9,548 nt of DNA from CAYYAQ01 sp964469555 (GTDB lineage Bacteria > Planctomycetota > UBA1135 > UBA2386): assembly GCA_964469555.1 (NCBI GenBank), contig CAYYAQ010000193.1:1-9548 (forward strand), given 5' to 3'. Each line of letters begins with the position of its first letter. The first letter of the stretch is position 1. Under the pieces are notes generated by a model. The model did no database searches. It saw only the letters and a program-made list of their open reading frames with translations, and was not told the origin of the DNA. Shown here piece by piece: positions 6,688 to 9,548 of this stretch. The position numbers and the translations under genes are program-made.

Positions 6688-6829
6688 CCAATCGACCAAT
6701 CGACCAATNNNNNNNNNNNNNNNNNNNNNNNNNNNNNNNNNNNNNNNNNNNNNNNNNNNNNNNNNNNNNNNNNNNNNNNNNNNNNNNNNNNNNNNNNNNN
6801 NNNNNNNNCCAATCGACCAATCGACCAAT
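6688..6829. repeat. 8-bp tandem repeat (CCAATCGA) interrupted by the gap
   Basis: The left edge holds two full CCAATCGA units and a partial CCAAT (6688-6708). The right edge holds the same two units and partial (6809-6829), in the same phase direction, followed by a degenerate TCGA. This indicates a microsatellite/VNTR-type array of unknown length that the assembler could not cross. The period is not a multiple of three, so it is unlikely to be coding. Confidence 0.85.
6709..6808. other. Assembly gap, 100 N
   Basis: Exactly 100 undetermined bases, the usual placeholder for a scaffold join of unknown size. The true distance, and even the adjacency of the two sides, is unproven, because both sides end in the same low-complexity repeat. 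Confidence 0.95.
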
Positions 6830-6895
6830 TCGAACGCGTGAGACTTCGGCACTGTTGCTCTGGGGCCAAGAACGACTAAATAACTGCTGTAGCAC

Positions 6896-8032
6896 ATGAA
6901 TACAGTCTCGAATCCGCCCGGTGATGACAACGCCGGCGAAGAGATCGCCCAACCGCAGTCGGCGACCAAGCCCGCGCTACGTCCGTTCGTCGAGAGTGAC
7001 ATTCCAGCGATCGCCGCGTTGCACCACGAGATGATGTCGCCTTCGGAGAAAGCGCCGGTGAGCTTCTTCCGAGACCGATTCCTCAAGCATCCGTGGCGCG
7101 ACGATTCGACGCCTTCCTGGGTGTACACAAACGAGGAATCCGAGATCACCGGCTTCATCGGCGTCATCCCACGGACGTTCATACTCGGCAACAGACAGGT
7201 CAAGGCCGCGTTCACGACGAAGTTCATGGTCGCACCGGACGCGCGCAGGTCGAAGGCCGGGATTGCGCTGTTTCGCAAGTTCATCGACGGCCCGCAACAA
7301 CTCTCGTTCGCCGACGTCACGAATCACTCGGGCGCGCTCTTCTGGCAAGCGTTCGGCGGCCTGACGGTTCCGATCTACAGCATGGAGTGGCGTCGGAGTC
7401 TGAGGCGGTGCCCTTCCCGGCGCATCAAGCCCAGGTCGGGATTGGTCAGTTCCCTCGCGAAAGTCTGCCGACCCTGGATCGACCGCGTCGCGCAACGGAT
7501 CTACCCGACTCCAGTGGTGAAGGATCCGAACGTCATCGCGGACGCGTTCGATTGCGCCGAGATAGTCGAGGCCCTGCCGAAACTCATCGGATCAAACACG
7601 CTCTACCCGCAGTACGACGCCGACAGCCTGGCCTGGTCGTTGCGCATACTCGATGCGGCTCCCGACCTCGAACTCATGCATCGCTCGGTGCGCAGCCAGG
7701 ACGGAGCATTGATCGGCTGGTTCGTCTACGCCATCAGCAACCAGACCGCGCAGGTCGTGCAACTCACCGCGTACAAGCGCCAGCGAGATCGCGTGCTCGA
7801 CGCCATGTTCCGCCACGCCGCCACGCATGGCGTGGCGGACATGGTCGGACGGCTAGATTCGACGTGGCTGCCCCTGTTATCCGACCGCCCCGACATCACG
7901 TGCAACTTCCGGGGCTACTCGATGATGATCCGATCCGACGACGTCGAACTGAGCGAGCGCGTTCTCCGGGGCGGCCTGCACATCTCGCCACTCGATGGCG
8001 AACTGCTGACGCAGTTCCACCACGAGCGCTGA
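6896..8032 (+). CDS. Two-domain GNAT-like N-acyltransferase
   Basis: 378 aa, no signal peptide, cytosolic. A ~25-residue acidic, low-complexity leader precedes the first GNAT-like domain (about 26-168): LRPFVESDIPAIAALHHEM (28-46) is the typical strand-helix start, GFIGVIPRTF (86-95) the central strand, and KFMVAPDARRSKAGIALFRKF (109-129) occupies the acetyl-CoA pyrophosphate-loop position, where the consensus (R/Q)xxGxG/A is only loosely kept. NHSGALFWQAFGG (143-155) matches the usual 'N..s..lyekfGF' element. After a basic linker (165-205) a second GNAT-like half (about 235-345) has GWFVYAISNQTAQVVQL (274-290) and a following helix, ending near SPLDGE (364-369), as in two-domain acyltransferases found near surface-polysaccharide genes. 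The acceptor is unknown. The ATG has no Shine-Dalgarno, and the gene stands alone between the gap and a sulfatase. Confidence 0.7.
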   Translation: MNTVSNPPGDDNAGEEIAQPQSATKPALRPFVESDIPAIAALHHEMMSPSEKAPVSFFRDRFLKHPWRDDSTPSWVYTNEESEITGFIGVIPRTFILGNRQVKAAFTTKFMVAPDARRSKAGIALFRKFIDGPQQLSFADVTNHSGALFWQAFGGLTVPIYSMEWRRSLRRCPSRRIKPRSGLVSSLAKVCRPWIDRVAQRIYPTPVVKDPNVIADAFDCAEIVEALPKLIGSNTLYPQYDADSLAWSLRILDAAPDLELMHRSVRSQDGALIGWFVYAISNQTAQVVQLTAYKRQRDRVLDAMFRHAATHGVADMVGRLDSTWLPLLSDRPDITCNFRGYSMMIRSDDVELSERVLRGGLHISPLDGELLTQFHHER

Positions 8033-8064
8033 GGATCGCCCCCGCGCAACCCCGGGCGTTCGGC

Positions 8065-8070
8065 TATACT
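8065..8070 (+). promoter_or_regulatory. Possible -10 element of the second sulfatase gene
   Basis: TATACT (5 of 6 to TATAAT) lies 14 nt before ATG 8085, in the 52-bp spacer after the GNAT gene. It would give a very short leader, which fits the missing Shine-Dalgarno. No matching -35 is present at 16-18 bp, so this is weak. Confidence 0.22.
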
Positions 8071-8084
8071 TCGTCGACAGCCTG

Positions 8085-9548
8085 ATGAAGTTCAGAATCG
8101 CCATCGTAACCACGTTCCTCGGCACCCTCTGGGCGTCGAACCTCGGCGCCCAGACGAACACATTGTTGATCGTGGCCGACGACGTGGGTGTCGATGCCAT
8201 CTCCGCCTACAAGGAAGGGACGGCGCCGCCACCGACTCCGACCATCGACGCGCTGGCGAAGAACGGGATCCTCTTCCGCAACGCGTACGCGAATCCCATC
8301 TGCTCCCCGACCCGCGCAACACTCCACACGGGTCGCTACTGTGCGCGTACCGGTGTCGGGGCCGTGGTTTCGTACGGTCTCGGTGCGCCACTCTCGCTCG
8401 AGGAGTACACGCTGCCGGAACTTCTGGAACAGAAGGGGGTCGGCACCTCGTTGATCGGCAAGTGGCACCTCGGCGACGCGCGCAACGGCGGCGACAACGG
8501 ACCAAATCTCGCCGGCTGGTCGCACTACGCGGGTCACATGTGGAACTTCAAGGCGCCGGAGACCTACTTCAGCTGGCGGAAGGTGACGAACGGGAAGGTC
8601 ACGACATCGAAGGTCTACGCGACGACCGACAACGTCAACGACGCGCTCGGGTGGATCCAGACCCAGACCACTAACAAGAAGCCGTGGGTCTGCTGCATCT
8701 GTTTCAACGCGGCGCACGGACCGTTCCACGTGCCACCGAATGCGCTGCATACGTACAACATCACGAACACCAGTCCGGTGCCGTTGAAGTTCAAGGCAAT
8801 GGTGCAGGCCATCGACACCGAGATCGGTCGACTTCTCACGGCGCTCCCCGCCGCGGTGCTCGCGAAGACGAACGTGATCTTCGTCGGCGACAACGGGACA
8901 CCTTCCGGTGCTTCCGAGGCTCCGTTCACTGGCGTCCACGCGAAGACCACGCTCTACGAAGGCGGCACCAACGTGCCGCTGATCATCGCCGGCCCTGCGG
9001 TCGTCTCACCGGGCCGTGAGGAGAAGGGGCTGGTCGCGAGCGTCGACCTCTTTCCTACGGTGCTCGAGCTCGCGGGGATCGATCCGCGCACGACCGTGCC
9101 CCGGTCGATCCCGCTGGACGGAATCAGCCTCCTGCCCTACCTCAAGAAGACCAACAACGGATCACTGCGCCAGACGATCTACACCGAGCGCTTCGGCAGC
9201 AAGCTCAGCGCCGCGAGAAAAGACGGCGCCGCGATCCGCAATCAGACCTACAAGTTGATCCGGTGGACGACGCCTGTCCACGAGCAGTTCTTCAACCTCG
9301 CCGTGGACGGCTTCGAGAAGGTCAACCTGCTCGCGCGCGCGCTCAACGCCACCGAGAGGGCAAATTACAATGCTCTTGCCGCAGAGCTGAGTCGCCTGCG
9401 CGCGGACTACTTCCCGTTCGGTGCGGGTTGCTCGGGCAAGTTGCCGACGGCGCCTCGGCTCGAACTCCTGAACGACGGCTTGCCGCGGGTGGGCAGCACG
9501 TTCGTCACCCTCGTCGCCGGAGTCTCCGCGAATGCCCCCGTCGCCGTC
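8085..9548 (+). CDS. Exported formylglycine-dependent arylsulfatase-like sulfatase with C-terminal appendage, 3'-clipped
   Basis: Open for 488 codons to the window edge, without a stop. Residues 1-22 are a Sec signal peptide (cleavage GA before Gln23). Sulfatase landmarks: VADDVG with Ca-binding Asp32-Asp33; CSPTR (73-77), the exact Cys-type signature with formylglycine precursor Cys73 and Arg77; IGKWHLG (124-130) Lys126/His128; NAAHGPFH (208-215) His211; GDNGT (268-272) Asp269-Asn270; HAKTTLYEGG (285-294) Lys287; and SVDLFPTVLELAGI (319-332). The catalytic set is complete, so it should be active if matured. From about 443 a Gly/Cys/Pro-rich segment (FGAGCSG, then GLPRVGSTF) begins, unlike a sulfatase end and resembling tails recalled from planctomycete secreted proteins. 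CCICF (203-207) puts three Cys in a core strand, unusual for an exported enzyme. The ATG has no Shine-Dalgarno. Substrate unknown. Confidence 0.92.
   Translation, partial: MKFRIAIVTTFLGTLWASNLGAQTNTLLIVADDVGVDAISAYKEGTAPPPTPTIDALAKNGILFRNAYANPICSPTRATLHTGRYCARTGVGAVVSYGLGAPLSLEEYTLPELLEQKGVGTSLIGKWHLGDARNGGDNGPNLAGWSHYAGHMWNFKAPETYFSWRKVTNGKVTTSKVYATTDNVNDALGWIQTQTTNKKPWVCCICFNAAHGPFHVPPNALHTYNITNTSPVPLKFKAMVQAIDTEIGRLLTALPAAVLAKTNVIFVGDNGTPSGASEAPFTGVHAKTTLYEGGTNVPLIIAGPAVVSPGREEKGLVASVDLFPTVLELAGIDPRTTVPRSIPLDGISLLPYLKKTNNGSLRQTIYTERFGSKLSAARKDGAAIRNQTYKLIRWTTPVHEQFFNLAVDGFEKVNLLARALNATERANYNALAAELSRLRADYFPFGAGCSGKLPTAPRLELLNDGLPRVGSTFVTLVAGVSANAPVAV

Larger units (their letters stand above)
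6535..6895. other. Gene-free spacer containing the assembly gap
   Basis: About 260 known bases plus 100 N. I see no convincing coding sequence on either strand: the short ORFs are Arg/Ser/Pro-rich shadows and run through the Ns. Apart from the 8-bp tandem repeat beside the gap, nothing structured stands out in 6535-6687 or 6830-6895. The second part should hold the promoter of the GNAT gene, but no clear -35/-10 pair was found. Confidence 0.7.

Noticed and set aside
6688..6829. CRISPR array at the repeat around the gap
   Set aside because: The units are 8 bp and directly abutting with no spacers, and there are no cas genes; it is a simple tandem repeat.
6855..6882. Promoter TTGCTC-16-TAAATA before the GNAT gene
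   Set aside because: Only 3 of 6 matches in each box; not distinguishable from chance.
8037..8058. CGCCC/GGGCG hairpin after the GNAT stop
   Set aside because: Five-base stem with a 12-nt loop and no T-tract in GC-rich DNA; too weak to call a terminator.
7093..8085. A 330-codon plus-strand ORF inside the GNAT gene
   Set aside because: Arg/His-rich out-of-frame shadow of the 6896-8032 gene.
8064..8939. A 291-codon minus-strand ORF
   Set aside because: Antisense to the second sulfatase, which carries all expected motifs in its own frame.
1..9548. tRNA, rRNA, riboswitch, insertion sequence or attachment site
   Set aside because: Both strands were read for cloverleaf ends, transposase motifs and terminal inverted repeats; nothing convincing was seen, though subtle RNAs cannot be excluded by eye.

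Overview
The window is GC-rich bacterial DNA with seven recognisable intact or end-clipped genes, one gene of unknown family, one gene remnant and one assembly gap. The best guess for the source is a planctomycete (Planctomycetota). Four things suggest this: two secreted formylglycine (S1-type) sulfatases within 5 kb; a C-terminal remnant of a Gfo/Idh/MocA oxidoreductase, a family heavily expanded in that phylum; most starts lacking a clear Shine-Dalgarno; and the Gly/Cys/Pro-rich tail of the second sulfatase, which resembles a tail recalled from planctomycete secreted proteins. This is inference from gene content, not a phylogenetic result. The exact 100-N gap points to a draft or metagenome-derived scaffold.

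Layout. (1) 1-1893, plus strand: an all-helical HEAT-like repeat protein, possibly clipped at its start, overlaps by one base a secreted protein with the overall plan of a gluzincin (peptidase MA / DUF1570-like) but a ruined HExxH zinc site. (2) 1943-2650, minus strand: an unrecognised 235-aa cytosolic protein, convergent with the pair before it and divergent from the gene after it. A dyad around a -10-like hexamer lies in the divergent spacer. (3) 2746-4422, plus strand: an exported predicted outer-membrane beta-barrel with a lipobox, then 9 bp later a DDAH-type guanidino hydrolase, probably one transcript, closed by a strong hairpin at the DDAH stop codon. (4) 4634-6088, minus strand: an exported Cys-type sulfatase. 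(5) 6197-6534: a scar in which a signal-peptide-like start runs out of frame into the last ~90 codons of a Gfo/Idh/MocA oxidoreductase. (6) 6535-6895: no gene, and an unresolved 8-bp tandem repeat spanning the 100-N gap. (7) 6896-8032, plus strand: a two-domain GNAT-like protein. (8) 8085 to the end, plus strand: a second exported Cys-type sulfatase whose C-terminal appendage is cut by the window edge.

The genes do not form one obvious pathway. The two sulfatases and the lost oxidoreductase fit degradation of sulfated polysaccharide, and the barrel protein is an envelope component. DDAH and the GNAT protein look unrelated to these. I found no convincing CRISPR array, tRNA, rRNA, insertion sequence or phage module. 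The least explained pieces are the HEAT/pseudo-peptidase pair and the 235-aa protein.
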